Assembly: GCF_019459225.1 (NCBI RefSeq)
Contig: NZ_JAIAZY010000003.1
Coordinates: forward strand, 124,001-188,000
DNA length: 64,000 nucleotides
Direction: 5' to 3'
DNA from: Bacillus sp. IITD106
GTDB taxonomy: Bacteria; Bacillota; Bacilli; Bacillales; Bacillaceae_C
Shown here: positions 43,738-53,551 of the stretch, piece by piece
Layout: each line of letters opens with the position of its first letter
Position numbering within the stretch: position 1 is the stretch's first letter
Position numbers and translations under genes: made by a program
Notes under the pieces: generated by a model
Databases searched by the model: none
The model's input: the letters and a program-made list of their open reading frames with translations, nothing else
Told to the model about the DNA's origin: nothing

Positions 43738-44727
43738 ATGAAACCATTGATTAGCATTATAGTACCAGTTTATAATGTTCAATCCTATTTACCAAGATGT
43801 ATAGATTCGGTTTTGGAACAAACATTTTCTGAATATGAACTTATCCTAATAAATGATGGATCTACGGATGATTCAGGGAATATTTGTGATGAATATACAA
43901 AAAAGGATTCCAGAATATTAGTTATTCATAAAGAAAATGGGGGAGTATCATCGGCAAGAAATGTAGGAATTGATGCTGCCAATGGACAATATATTGGTTT
44001 TATTGATAGTGATGATTTTATACATCAAAAGATGTATGAAATTCTATTTCTAACAGCAAAAAAACATTCATCAGATATTGTAGTTTGTGACTTTTTAAAA
44101 GTTCGAAATGAAAATGTAAGTCTAAATAATACGGATTACAACATTAAACACTTTACAAATACTCAAGCTCTGAATGAATTGTATACAAACAATTATAGAG
44201 ATGCAGAAAAATGGGTATTTCTTTGGAATAAATTATTTAAAAAAGATCTATTCGCTAATGTTAAATTTCCAGAGGGGAAAATTTACGAAGATGAATTGGT
44301 TGCACATAAAATTCTATATGGTAGTAAAATATTAACCCATGTTGAAATACCGTTTTATTATTATTTTCAAAGAGCAGACAGTTATATAGGATCACAGTTT
44401 TCTAGAAAAAAATTTGATCGCATATACGCACTTTCAGATAGGATACATTTTTTTAAGGAGATTAATCAGCAATCACTACACGATAAAGCATTAAAACATT
44501 TTATTGATGTTTTCTTTTGGTATTATGCAAAAGCTAAATCTGATTTACAAGCCATCGATAGAGATTTAATACCATTGAAAAGAACTTTAGACCAAAACCT
44601 TATCAACATATTAAAAAACCCATATATCAGTTGGAAACAGAAAGTATTTATTACTTTGTTTATAATTAATCCTTCAATTTATCAGCCAAATAAAAAAGAA
44701 TATAAGGAAAACTTTGGAGAAGATTAA
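43738..44727 (+). CDS. GT2 family glycosyltransferase, tandem paralogue
   Basis: A 329-residue GT-A enzyme of the same length and motif set as its upstream neighbour (ISIIVPVYNVQSYLPRCIDS; ILINDGSTDDSGNICDEY; GFIDSDDFIHQKM). Differences in the C-terminal half suggest a different acceptor. The next gene starts at the base after its stop codon. Confidence 0.87.
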   Translation: MKPLISIIVPVYNVQSYLPRCIDSVLEQTFSEYELILINDGSTDDSGNICDEYTKKDSRILVIHKENGGVSSARNVGIDAANGQYIGFIDSDDFIHQKMYEILFLTAKKHSSDIVVCDFLKVRNENVSLNNTDYNIKHFTNTQALNELYTNNYRDAEKWVFLWNKLFKKDLFANVKFPEGKIYEDELVAHKILYGSKILTHVEIPFYYYFQRADSYIGSQFSRKKFDRIYALSDRIHFFKEINQQSLHDKALKHFIDVFFWYYAKAKSDLQAIDRDLIPLKRTLDQNLINILKNPYISWKQKVFITLFIINPSIYQPNKKEYKENFGED

Positions 44728-45918
44728 ATGAAAAAGAAATTACTATTTGTTATTGATTCTCTTGTAGCTGCAGGTGCGGAAAAAAGTTTAATTACATTGC
44801 TATCATTATTAGATTATAATCGTTACTCCGTTGATTTAATGCTGTTTTCTCATGGAGAATTACTTGAAAAACTAGTTCCCAAAAATGTTAAGATTTTAAG
44901 TCCCTTGAAATATTCAAATTTTACTATGTTATCTTTGAAAAGTGCGTTTGTTTATTCGTTTAAAAACCTTGAGTTTAACATGTTAAGTTCCAGGCTAAAA
45001 TACTCCATTCACTTAAGATTGAGGCAATATAATAATGCACAAAAAGCAAGATTGTATTGGAGCCACGTATCTAAAGTTATTGAGGAGAATCCTACAAAAT
45101 ATGATATTGCCATCAGTTATGCTCAAGGTGTACCTACCTTTTACGTAGCTGAAAAAATAATAGCAAAGAAAAAAATCTCATGGGTGAATATCACTTATCG
45201 CCTAGAGAAAAAAGAGGCTGAATACCAAAAACAGTTTTATGATCAGTTTAATAAAATAATAGCTGTTTCAGATGTAACGAAAGAAGTATTTTTAGGGACA
45301 TTTCCTTTTTATAAACAAAAAATCGACGTGATTTATGATATTAATGATCCCGATTTTATTTCCAACATGGCTAATATTGGAGAGAAATATCAAGATGATT
45401 TTGATGGGATAAGAATTCTTACGATAGGAAGGCTGGCATATCAAAAAGGTTATGATATCGCTTTAGAAGCTTGTAAAAAATTGAAAGAAAATGGAATGAA
45501 TTTTAAATGGTATGTGTTGGGAAAAGGACCTCTATTAGGTGAAATACAACATTATATAGAGGTTAATAATTTATCTGATCATTTCATATTACTTGGAGTT
45601 ACAGATAATCCATATTCATATATCAAAAATTGCGATATTTATGTGCAAACGTCCCGTTTTGAAGGTTTCGGTCTTGCCATAGCTGAAGCGAGAATGCTAA
45701 ATATTCCCGTTGTAACTACTAAATTTGATTCTGTATATAATCAAATGAAAGATGGGAAGAATGGGTTAGTAGTAGAGATGAATAGTGATGCAGTATGTGA
45801 GGGAATATTAAGACTAATTCATGATAGGAATCTGAAAGATACTATTGTAAATTATTTAAAACATGAGAAAAAAGGGAATATAGAGGAACTTGATAAGTTT
45901 TATCAATTAATAGTATGA
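44728..45918 (+). CDS. GT4 glycosyltransferase (GGxEKALI-type)
   Basis: A 396-residue GT-B enzyme with VIDSLVAAGAEKSLITLLSL at the N-terminus and the donor site FEGFGLAIAEARML. GGAGA in the upstream gene serves as ribosome binding site. One of five related GT4 enzymes in the locus. Confidence 0.86.
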   Translation: MKKKLLFVIDSLVAAGAEKSLITLLSLLDYNRYSVDLMLFSHGELLEKLVPKNVKILSPLKYSNFTMLSLKSAFVYSFKNLEFNMLSSRLKYSIHLRLRQYNNAQKARLYWSHVSKVIEENPTKYDIAISYAQGVPTFYVAEKIIAKKKISWVNITYRLEKKEAEYQKQFYDQFNKIIAVSDVTKEVFLGTFPFYKQKIDVIYDINDPDFISNMANIGEKYQDDFDGIRILTIGRLAYQKGYDIALEACKKLKENGMNFKWYVLGKGPLLGEIQHYIEVNNLSDHFILLGVTDNPYSYIKNCDIYVQTSRFEGFGLAIAEARMLNIPVVTTKFDSVYNQMKDGKNGLVVEMNSDAVCEGILRLIHDRNLKDTIVNYLKHEKKGNIEELDKFYQLIV

Positions 45919-45946
45919 TCTTCTTCTTGAAAGAGAGTATGCCAAA

Positions 45947-47137
45947 ATGAAGAAAAAAATAATTTTTATGATAATAAATATGAATATCGGTGGGACAGAA
46001 AAAGCGTTGCTTAACATGATCAATGGAATGTCTTCCCCAAAATATGACATTACTATCTTTATGTTGGAGGAATACGGAGGCTTTTTAACATCGATTCCCG
46101 CTCATGTGAAAGTTAAATATTTTAAAGGGTATGACAAAATAAAAAATCTTTTAAATAAGCCTCCTCAAATAATGGCATTAAAGATGTTAAAAAAAGGTAA
46201 ACTTATTAAAGCATTCATGATATTGTTTATACACATCATTACAAAAGTTTTAGGCAATCGAAGTCTTTATTTTAAGTATCTTCTGAGAAAACAGAGTGCA
46301 CTAGTTGAAGAATATGATATTGCTATAGCTTATGACGGTCCTATGGACTTCATAAGCTATTTTGTTTTAAAAAAGATAAAAGCAAAAAAGAAAATCCAAT
46401 GGATTCATTTTGATATAACGAAAATTGGTTTCAATATCAAATTTGCTGAGAAAGTATATAGCAAGTTTGATAAGATTTTCGTCGTTTCAAAAGAAGCTAG
46501 AAAAAAATTGTTAGAACTTGTACCTGAGATAGAAGACAAGACAGAAACATTTTTTAATCAATTGACACCGCAAATTGTTAGGAGTCAATCGAAGCTTGGA
46601 AAGGGGTTCAATGATTCCTTTGATGGAATAAGATTATTGACAGTGGGTAGGTTATCACCCGAAAAAGGGCAAGATATGGCAATCCAGGTTCTTAATAAGC
46701 TAATAAAAGACGGATACAATGTAAAGTGGTATTTCGTAGGTGATGGTCCTTCAAACAATGCTTTAAAAAGAATTATTAAAGAACATAATTTAGAAGAAAA
46801 ATTTATCTTATTAGGTACAGACCCAAATCCATATCCATATTTTGAGCAATGTGACATATACGTTCAACCATCAAGACATGAAGGATTTTGTATTACATTG
46901 CTGGAAGCAAGGTATTTTAGAAAACCAATCGTCACAACGAATTTTACTGGAGCGAATGAACAAATTAATCATGGAGAAACCGGCTTAGTCGTGGATATTC
47001 ATGAGCATGCAATATATGAAGCTATAGTGGAATTATTAAAAAACAGTGAGTTAAGAGCAAAATTTAGCGCTAATTTAGGAAAAGAAACGTATGAGAATAA
47101 CGATGACTTGGAAAAAGTATTTGATTCAGCCGTATGA
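45947..47137 (+). CDS. GT4 glycosyltransferase (GGxEKALI-type)
   Basis: A 396-residue GT-B enzyme with MIINMNIGGTEKALLNM, a central AKKKIQWIHFDITKI segment, LTVGRLSPEKGQDMAIQV and the donor site HEGFCITLLEARYF. Its closest relatives in the window are the products at 49987 and 52200. Confidence 0.86.
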   Translation: MKKKIIFMIINMNIGGTEKALLNMINGMSSPKYDITIFMLEEYGGFLTSIPAHVKVKYFKGYDKIKNLLNKPPQIMALKMLKKGKLIKAFMILFIHIITKVLGNRSLYFKYLLRKQSALVEEYDIAIAYDGPMDFISYFVLKKIKAKKKIQWIHFDITKIGFNIKFAEKVYSKFDKIFVVSKEARKKLLELVPEIEDKTETFFNQLTPQIVRSQSKLGKGFNDSFDGIRLLTVGRLSPEKGQDMAIQVLNKLIKDGYNVKWYFVGDGPSNNALKRIIKEHNLEEKFILLGTDPNPYPYFEQCDIYVQPSRHEGFCITLLEARYFRKPIVTTNFTGANEQINHGETGLVVDIHEHAIYEAIVELLKNSELRAKFSANLGKETYENNDDLEKVFDSAV

Positions 47138-47170
47138 GGAATAGAGGTTTCTACATTGAAAGGTGATTTT

Positions 47171-48181
47171 ATGCATATTGTATTAATCCTATCACTTGGA
47201 ATTATTATTCTTTTGATATGGATTCTAAGAAAGAAAATAATAGTAGGCATTTGGTCAATAAAAGTGTTTAAATCAAATTCAATAATAACAAAGCAACCCA
47301 AAGAAAGTGAATTAGAGAATCCAACGCTGAAAGCATCTGACGTTACCGATGTACCCGCTGAATTTGTAGCGGATCCTTTTATTATTTTGTATCAATCTAA
47401 ATTGTATATGTTCTTTGAAATTCTTGATAAATCAATAGGGAGAGGTGTTATTGGATTAGCAACAAGTCAGGATGGTGAAAAGTGGAATTACGAGAAAGTA
47501 GTATTAAAAGAAAACTTCCATTTATCCTATCCATACGTTTTTGAACATAATAATAATTTTTACATGATACCTGAGACATGTGAAGCAGGTAAGGTAATAC
47601 TTTATAAAGCTAAACAATTTCCATATGAGTGGGAAGAAACAAGTACTTTACTTCAAGGAAAGTATGTTGATGCTAGTGTATTTCAGCATGAAAATAAATG
47701 GTGGATGTTGGCAGGAAAAAGTAGAAAATTGCATTTGTTTTATTCTAAACAGGTAGAGGGACCGTGGATGGAACACCCTAAAAGTCCCTTAATTTCAAAT
47801 AATAGCAAAATTACAAGACCTGGGGGAAGAGTAATAGTAGAAAATGATCTAATTTATCGGTACACCCAGGATAGCAAACCGCATTACGGAAGTGCTCTTA
47901 GGGTTTTTAGAATTATTAATCTTACCGAAGCAGAATATGAAGAAGAAGAGGTAAACCTAATTTTAAGCGGAACTAAAAATGCCATGGATTGGAATAAAGA
48001 TGGGATGCACTCGATTGACCAATTAAAAGTAAATGATTCTGAATGGATAACTGTCGTAGATGGACATCGGCTAGAATTTAAAAACTACTTTTTTTGGAAG
48101 ATGGAAAGAATAATAGCTATGATAAGAAAAAGAGAAATTAAGCAAACAATAAAGACAGCAACTAAGAGTTCAAATATTTAA
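47171..48181 (+). CDS. membrane-anchored beta-propeller protein (GINT1 N-terminal-like, GH43-fold)
   Basis: A 336-residue protein with one N-terminal membrane helix (about residues 2-20) and a domain read as a five-bladed beta-propeller: FVADPFIILYQSKLYMFFE, SYPYVFEHNNNFYMIPE, VDASVFQHENKWWMLAG. It resembles the N-terminal domain named after glucosamine inositolphosphorylceramide transferase, which also occurs in bacterial polysaccharide clusters. It may be a glycosidase- or transferase-like modifier. I chose ATG 47171 (AAAGGTG upstream) over the TTG at 47156. Confidence 0.7.
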   Translation: MHIVLILSLGIIILLIWILRKKIIVGIWSIKVFKSNSIITKQPKESELENPTLKASDVTDVPAEFVADPFIILYQSKLYMFFEILDKSIGRGVIGLATSQDGEKWNYEKVVLKENFHLSYPYVFEHNNNFYMIPETCEAGKVILYKAKQFPYEWEETSTLLQGKYVDASVFQHENKWWMLAGKSRKLHLFYSKQVEGPWMEHPKSPLISNNSKITRPGGRVIVENDLIYRYTQDSKPHYGSALRVFRIINLTEAEYEEEEVNLILSGTKNAMDWNKDGMHSIDQLKVNDSEWITVVDGHRLEFKNYFFWKMERIIAMIRKREIKQTIKTATKSSNI

Positions 48182-48195
48182 AGGAAGTGTCCAAA

Positions 48196-49965
48196 GTGTA
48201 TGAAGCAATTCAAAAGCTTATGAAGTTATTCAATAAAAAAGAAAAGAAAATGTTAGTTGTCTTATTTTTTATGATGATAATTGCAGCTATTTCAGAAACG
48301 GTAGGTATCGGGTTGATTGTTCCACTTGTTGGAATCCTAACTAATCCAAATATGATTCATGAACAAGCTATTTTATCTTACTTATATGAGCTATTTAACT
48401 TTCAATCAACCATATCTTTTATTGTATTTGCTGTAATTTCCCTATTATTTGTATTTTTATTGAAAAATTTTTATTTAATGTTTTTCCATTATACTCAAAT
48501 GAAAGTGATTCTAAATCAGCAAGTAAAACAATCTCGAAGAATGTTTAAAGAATATTTAACAAAACCATATACCTTTCATTTACAAAGGAATACAGCTGAA
48601 TTGCTGAGAAATGTAAACACCGAGGTATCCAGGGTTTTTAATGGAATTGTCGTTTCGAGTTTTCTACTATTGACAGAAGTTCTCGTAACTGCATTTATAT
48701 TAACATTACTACTTATAACAGCTCCAATAGCTACTATTACTGCTTCCATTTTATTAGGTGGAAGCATTTTTGTATTTTTTAAGATTTTTAGAAATAAAAT
48801 TAGCCAAATAGGGGCTGAACAGCAAAAAATAAGTGCTTCCATGATTAAATGGGTGAATCAAGGGTTGGGTGCAAGCAAGGAGGTGAAGGTTTCTGGAAAA
48901 GAAGACTTTTTTATTAATGCTTACACAAAACAAAGTCAAATGAGTGCAAATAATAGCCGGTATATGAATGTATTAGATTTGGTACCAAGACTTTTTATTG
49001 AAACATTATTAGTTTCAATTGTGCTATTAACAATGTTAATCATTGTATTTCAGGATACAGATACAACTTATCTTGTATCTACGATGGCACTATTTGCAAT
49101 GGCAGCCTTTAGATTAATGCCTTCAATTAATCGCATTGTCTCATTAATCACTACGATACGTTATAGTCAACCTGCATTAAAAGTTGTTTACAGGGATTTG
49201 TTTGAAGAAAAGGAAGAGGATTTAATTGGTAGAAAAGACTTATACGCGATTTATAAAGGTAAAAAAACCTTTAATGATTCAATTGAATTGCAAAATGTTA
49301 CCTTTAAATATCCTAACCAAAATGAATTGTCCGTCAAAGATGTCTCCTTAACCATTCCTATTGGAAAATCGGTTGCCTTTATAGGTGAATCGGGGGCTGG
49401 TAAAACTACATTAATTGATATTATGCTAGGCCTATTTCGACCAGAAAAGGGCCGTATACTAGTAGATGGAAAAAATTTAGAAGAGCAAAAAGAAGTATGG
49501 CAGAAAAAAATAGGTTATATCCCACAATCAATTTATTTATCAGATGATACTATCCGAAGAAACGTTGCTTTTGGAATAGATGATGAACACATTGATGATC
49601 AAGAGGTTTGGAGAGCGTTACAACAAGCTCAACTTAAAGAATTTGTAGAAGCATTGCCAGGACAATTAGATGCAACAGTGGGAGAAAGGGGAGTTAGACT
49701 CTCCGGGGGGCAGCGACAACGAATTGGAATTGCTAGAGCGCTTTATCATAATCCAGAAATTTTATTCATGGATGAGGCCACATCAGCTTTGGATAATGAA
49801 ACAGAAAAAGGAATAATGAAAGCAATTGATGGCTTAAAAGGTGAAAAGACATTGATTATCATAGCACATAGATTAACTACTATTGAAAACTGTGATTTAG
49901 TTTTTAAGATCAATAAAGGGAGATTAGTTGGAGTAGAAAATAAGTTAGGTCGATCCGTAATTTAA
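48196..49965 (+). CDS. ABC transporter, PglK/MsbA-like lipid-linked oligosaccharide flippase
   Basis: A 589-residue half-transporter: six N-terminal membrane helices (to about residue 320) and a C-terminal ATPase with Walker A GESGAGKTTL, signature LSGGQRQRIGIARAL, Walker B ILFMDEATSALD and the H-loop IIAHRLTT. It resembles PglK-type flippases. No Wzx/EpsK-type flippase is seen in this locus, so it is the best candidate to move the lipid-linked repeat unit across the membrane. GTG 48196 is preceded by AAGGAAG; the GTG at 48187 abuts that site. Confidence 0.85.
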   Translation: MYEAIQKLMKLFNKKEKKMLVVLFFMMIIAAISETVGIGLIVPLVGILTNPNMIHEQAILSYLYELFNFQSTISFIVFAVISLLFVFLLKNFYLMFFHYTQMKVILNQQVKQSRRMFKEYLTKPYTFHLQRNTAELLRNVNTEVSRVFNGIVVSSFLLLTEVLVTAFILTLLLITAPIATITASILLGGSIFVFFKIFRNKISQIGAEQQKISASMIKWVNQGLGASKEVKVSGKEDFFINAYTKQSQMSANNSRYMNVLDLVPRLFIETLLVSIVLLTMLIIVFQDTDTTYLVSTMALFAMAAFRLMPSINRIVSLITTIRYSQPALKVVYRDLFEEKEEDLIGRKDLYAIYKGKKTFNDSIELQNVTFKYPNQNELSVKDVSLTIPIGKSVAFIGESGAGKTTLIDIMLGLFRPEKGRILVDGKNLEEQKEVWQKKIGYIPQSIYLSDDTIRRNVAFGIDDEHIDDQEVWRALQQAQLKEFVEALPGQLDATVGERGVRLSGGQRQRIGIARALYHNPEILFMDEATSALDNETEKGIMKAIDGLKGEKTLIIIAHRLTTIENCDLVFKINKGRLVGVENKLGRSVI

Positions 49966-49986
49966 GGATTGAAGAGGATGATGGAC

Positions 49987-51153
49987 ATGAAAAAAATTGC
50001 CATAGTAACTAGGAGAATGATCATGGGAGGGGTAGAAAAAGCTTTGATTGCAATGATCAATTCTATTCCGAAGGATCAATACGAAGTTACGGTTTTAGTA
50101 ATGGGCACAGGTGGAGAGCTAGAGAATGAGATTCCCTCTCATGTTAAAGTTGAACCTGTATTCGGATACGAAAAATCAATTATCGAAAAAATGTGGAAAG
50201 ATTGTTTAAGAGGGCGAATAGTTCGAGCGATAAAGACTGGATGGTTCACTATGAGAGCTAGAATGGCAAAAAGTATATTTGAGCAAGAATCGATTTATTC
50301 AAAAAGAATAGGAAAATATTCAAAAGAATACGATTTAGCCATAGCTTACCATGTTCCCGCCTCTTTTCCCGTTCAGGTCGTAATAAATAATATTAAAGCT
50401 AAAAACAAAATAGCTTGGATTCATTCGGATGTATCTCAATATCAAAGAGAGTTAATACCTTATATTCCTTTATATGAAAAATTTGATAAAATTTTTTGTG
50501 TTTCTGAATATGCAATGAATAATTTCAATAAGCTTTATCCACAATTCAAAGATAAAACATCCGTATTTTACAATATGATGGATATCAACAAAATGACTGA
50601 AATGGCTAAGCAAGATAACGGATTTGATGATCAATTTGATGGGATAAGGATATTAACAATTGGAAGATTAAGCAGGGAGAAGGGGCAGGAGATCATTCCG
50701 GGCATAGTAAAAAGGCTAGTATCAGAGGGAATAAATATAAGGTGGTATTGTATCGGTGATGGCTCAAGACGTGGAGACATAGAAAAAATGATCATTCATT
50801 ATGGTTTGGAAGATCATTTATTTTTATTAGGAACTAAAAAAAATCCATATAGTTATCTTAAGCGATGTGATATTTATGTCCAAACTTCCATGCATGAAGG
50901 CTATTGTATTTCCCTTGCTGAGGCAAGAAAATTTCATAAGCCTATCGTAACTACCGATTTTGTAGGAGCAAGGGAGCAGATCATAAATGGCGAGAATGGA
51001 ATTATTGTGAATTTTGATGAAATAGAAATGTATAAGGCAGTTAAGAGCTTGATTGAAAATGAAAATTTGTGTTTACGATTTAAAAACAACTTAAGTAGGA
51101 TAAATTTTAATAAAAATGATGAGATAAGAAAATTATTGAATTGTGTTGTATAA
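49987..51153 (+). CDS. GT4 glycosyltransferase (GGxEKALI-type)
   Basis: A 388-residue GT-B enzyme (VTRRMIMGGVEKALIAMINS; AKNKIAWIHSDVSQY; HEGYCISLAEARKF). It is very similar to the product at 52200, so the two are tandem duplicates separated by the deacetylase gene. GAAGAGG at 49972-49978 sets the ATG at 49987. Confidence 0.86.
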   Translation: MKKIAIVTRRMIMGGVEKALIAMINSIPKDQYEVTVLVMGTGGELENEIPSHVKVEPVFGYEKSIIEKMWKDCLRGRIVRAIKTGWFTMRARMAKSIFEQESIYSKRIGKYSKEYDLAIAYHVPASFPVQVVINNIKAKNKIAWIHSDVSQYQRELIPYIPLYEKFDKIFCVSEYAMNNFNKLYPQFKDKTSVFYNMMDINKMTEMAKQDNGFDDQFDGIRILTIGRLSREKGQEIIPGIVKRLVSEGINIRWYCIGDGSRRGDIEKMIIHYGLEDHLFLLGTKKNPYSYLKRCDIYVQTSMHEGYCISLAEARKFHKPIVTTDFVGAREQIINGENGIIVNFDEIEMYKAVKSLIENENLCLRFKNNLSRINFNKNDEIRKLLNCVV

Positions 51154-51202
51154 GAAATTAATTAAATATCGTATGACTAAATCTATAAGGTGAGTGAGTT
51201 TT

Positions 51203-52123
51203 TTGATATTAAAAAATAAACTGGTTAAAAATATTTTGATTAGCATAATAGAGTACAGTGCTAAAAGTGAAAAGAGAATTAAAAATGTAGAATATGTAAG
51301 GGGTTTATATAGATATCCAAAAAAAATGCTCGGACGTAAACTACCTATTAAAAACATAACCGACAAAACAGATGTTCTTGTTTTTGCAGCGCATCCAGAC
51401 GACGACGTATTAGGATTGGGTACAACATTGTACCGACACAGTTTAAAAAATGATAATACTAGGGTTGTTTTTGTAACGAATGGCTCTGGAAGAGACGGAG
51501 AAAGTTGGAATATTAGGTCTAGAGAATCAAAAAGGAAAACAGTTACAAGGTACCAAGAAGCTGTAAATGCTTTATCACTAATCAACATACCTGATGAAAA
51601 TATTTATTGCTTGGGGTATCCCGATGGAGGTACACAAAGGTATTTGAAAAATATGGTAGAAGATATATTTATGCTTATACAAGAATTGAATCCAAGACGT
51701 ATTTACGTACATTGTATTGAAGGAGGTCATAATGACCACGATTTAAGTAGTTTTGTCGTGAAATCTGTTTGTTCTTCAATTGGATATTCCAATATTTTTG
51801 AATGGACAGAATATAATCCTGTTCAGCCATTAGGGGCACATAAAGTAAAGTTTTTACCAACTAAATTCAATAAATCTAAAACAGTCACAATTCAAATTAC
51901 AGACAAAGAGAGGGAACTTAAACGACAAATGTTGGCTTGCCATGAATCGCAGGATGTTGAACAATTCTACCTTCAGGGAGAAGCTATTCGTAAGGCAAAG
52001 ACAACCCAAGTAGAAAAGGAAATATTCGAGTATTGCCAAATTCCTAAAACAAAATTACAACCAATAATTAAGGAAATAAGCGAGGTTTTAGCGAAAATTC
52101 CAAGTAAAGCAAAAGCTGTATAG
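51203..52123 (+). CDS. PIG-L/LmbE-family N-deacetylase
   Basis: A 306-residue protein with the zinc motif VLVFAAHPDDDVLGLG and the second motif CIEGGHNDHDLSS. The family removes N-acetyl groups from GlcNAc-type sugars or their conjugates. It could act on a nucleotide sugar or lipid-linked intermediate to expose a free amino group, which the nearby acyltransferases might then use. TTG 51203 fits the AAGGTGAGTGAG site; GTG at 51194 overlaps it. Confidence 0.85.
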   Translation: MILKNKLVKNILISIIEYSAKSEKRIKNVEYVRGLYRYPKKMLGRKLPIKNITDKTDVLVFAAHPDDDVLGLGTTLYRHSLKNDNTRVVFVTNGSGRDGESWNIRSRESKRKTVTRYQEAVNALSLINIPDENIYCLGYPDGGTQRYLKNMVEDIFMLIQELNPRRIYVHCIEGGHNDHDLSSFVVKSVCSSIGYSNIFEWTEYNPVQPLGAHKVKFLPTKFNKSKTVTIQITDKERELKRQMLACHESQDVEQFYLQGEAIRKAKTTQVEKEIFEYCQIPKTKLQPIIKEISEVLAKIPSKAKAV

Positions 52124-52199
52124 CACTTGCAATAGGCAATGTACAAATCATTTAAATGGAATATTATCACAAAAAACCCTCAATGGTGTGGTGGAATAG

Positions 52200-53462
52200 G
52201 TGAAAAAGAAAAGTAAAACAAAAATTGCATTTGTAACCCGTAAGATGGTAATGGGTGGGATAGAAAAGGCTTTAATTGCTATGCTTGAAAATTTACCTGA
52301 AGAATTATTTGATATTACTGTAATTGTAATGGAGCCCGGAGGGGATTTATTAGAAAAAATACCGAGTCATGTAAAAATAAAATACTTATTTGCTAATGAT
52401 CATCGCGTGCACAAAAGGTTATGGGGTTATATTAGTAAGGGTAAATTTAAAGCTGCTTTTGATACAACCTTTTATACAATTTTATTAAAAAATAGAGTTA
52501 CTTCAATTTTTAAAGAAAATGTTTATGTATCCAAGGTTTTGCCAAAAGTGGAGGAAAATTACGATATAGCCATTGCTTATCATATTCCTACTTCTTTTCC
52601 CGTAACTTATGTAGTAAATAATATAAATGCAATAAAGAAGATTGCATGGATTCACAGCGATGTTAGCGACTCCGATGAAAAAGTTAAAATAACTAATGAC
52701 GGCAATGAAATAAAATATTCAGATGATGACCCTAAGTTAAAATATCCGGATCTTTTAAGGAGATATAAAAAAATTTATGAGAAATACGATAGGATATTTT
52801 GTGTGTCCGAATATGCTGTTTGGAAATTTAACGAGATATTCCCGCATATGACCAGTAAAACATCTGTTTTTTATAATATCGTTGATAAAAAGAAAATAGA
52901 ATTATTATCAAGAGAGAATGAAAGCTATAACGATCAATTTTGCGGAATAAGAATATTAACAGTCGGAAGGTTAGGCTGGGAAAAAGGTCAAGACTTGATT
53001 CCCGAGGTATTATCGAAATTAAAAACAGAAGGCTATAATGTAAGGTGGTATTGTATAGGAGATGGGGATTTAAGTGTCCAATTGGATTATTTAGCTAATA
53101 GGTATTCATTGGAAGAAAGCTTGAAATTACTAGGAAAAAAATCTAATCCTTACCCTTATATAAAAGATTGTGATATTTATGTTCAGCCGTCGCGTCAAGA
53201 AGGATATTGCTTGACTATTGCTGAAGCTAGAGCTTTTAATAAACCAATTATCACAACTAAAACTGGTGCAAGCGAACAAGTTACTAATGAAAAGACGGGA
53301 ATAATCGTAAATTTTGACAAAGTGGAAATGTACGAGGCGATTAAGCGATTAATAACTGATGAAATATTAAGAGAGAAGTTTATCAAAAATCTTAGTGAGG
53401 AAAATGCGGATACTACAAAGGAAATTGAAAAGCTTTACGATATGACAAAACATAGTGGTTAA
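52200..53462 (+). CDS. GT4 glycosyltransferase (GGxEKALI-type) with insertion
   Basis: A 420-residue GT-B enzyme (VTRKMVMGGIEKALIAMLEN; IKKIAWIHSDVSDSD; QEGYCLTIAEARAF). Compared with its relative at 49987 it carries a charged insertion of about 25 residues after the IHSD motif (KVKITNDGNEIKYSDDD), near the inter-domain region. GTG start. Confidence 0.85.
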   Translation: MKKKSKTKIAFVTRKMVMGGIEKALIAMLENLPEELFDITVIVMEPGGDLLEKIPSHVKIKYLFANDHRVHKRLWGYISKGKFKAAFDTTFYTILLKNRVTSIFKENVYVSKVLPKVEENYDIAIAYHIPTSFPVTYVVNNINAIKKIAWIHSDVSDSDEKVKITNDGNEIKYSDDDPKLKYPDLLRRYKKIYEKYDRIFCVSEYAVWKFNEIFPHMTSKTSVFYNIVDKKKIELLSRENESYNDQFCGIRILTVGRLGWEKGQDLIPEVLSKLKTEGYNVRWYCIGDGDLSVQLDYLANRYSLEESLKLLGKKSNPYPYIKDCDIYVQPSRQEGYCLTIAEARAFNKPIITTKTGASEQVTNEKTGIIVNFDKVEMYEAIKRLITDEILREKFIKNLSEENADTTKEIEKLYDMTKHSG

Positions 53463-53508
53463 GATATTGGTTAAGAATCTGATTCAATTACAGTAGTAAA
53501 CCAAAACT

Positions 53509-53527
53509 CCTTATAAAGAATATAAGG
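53509..53527. other. short inverted repeat before the first BioF2-like gene
   Basis: CCTTAT / ATAAGG with a seven-base spacer just upstream of the next gene. It contains an AAAGAA core but lacks the GTTCTTT half-site. Function unknown; possibly a small RNA stem. Confidence 0.3.
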
Positions 53528-53551
53528 TTGTTAAACGAAGGGTGTGAAGAG

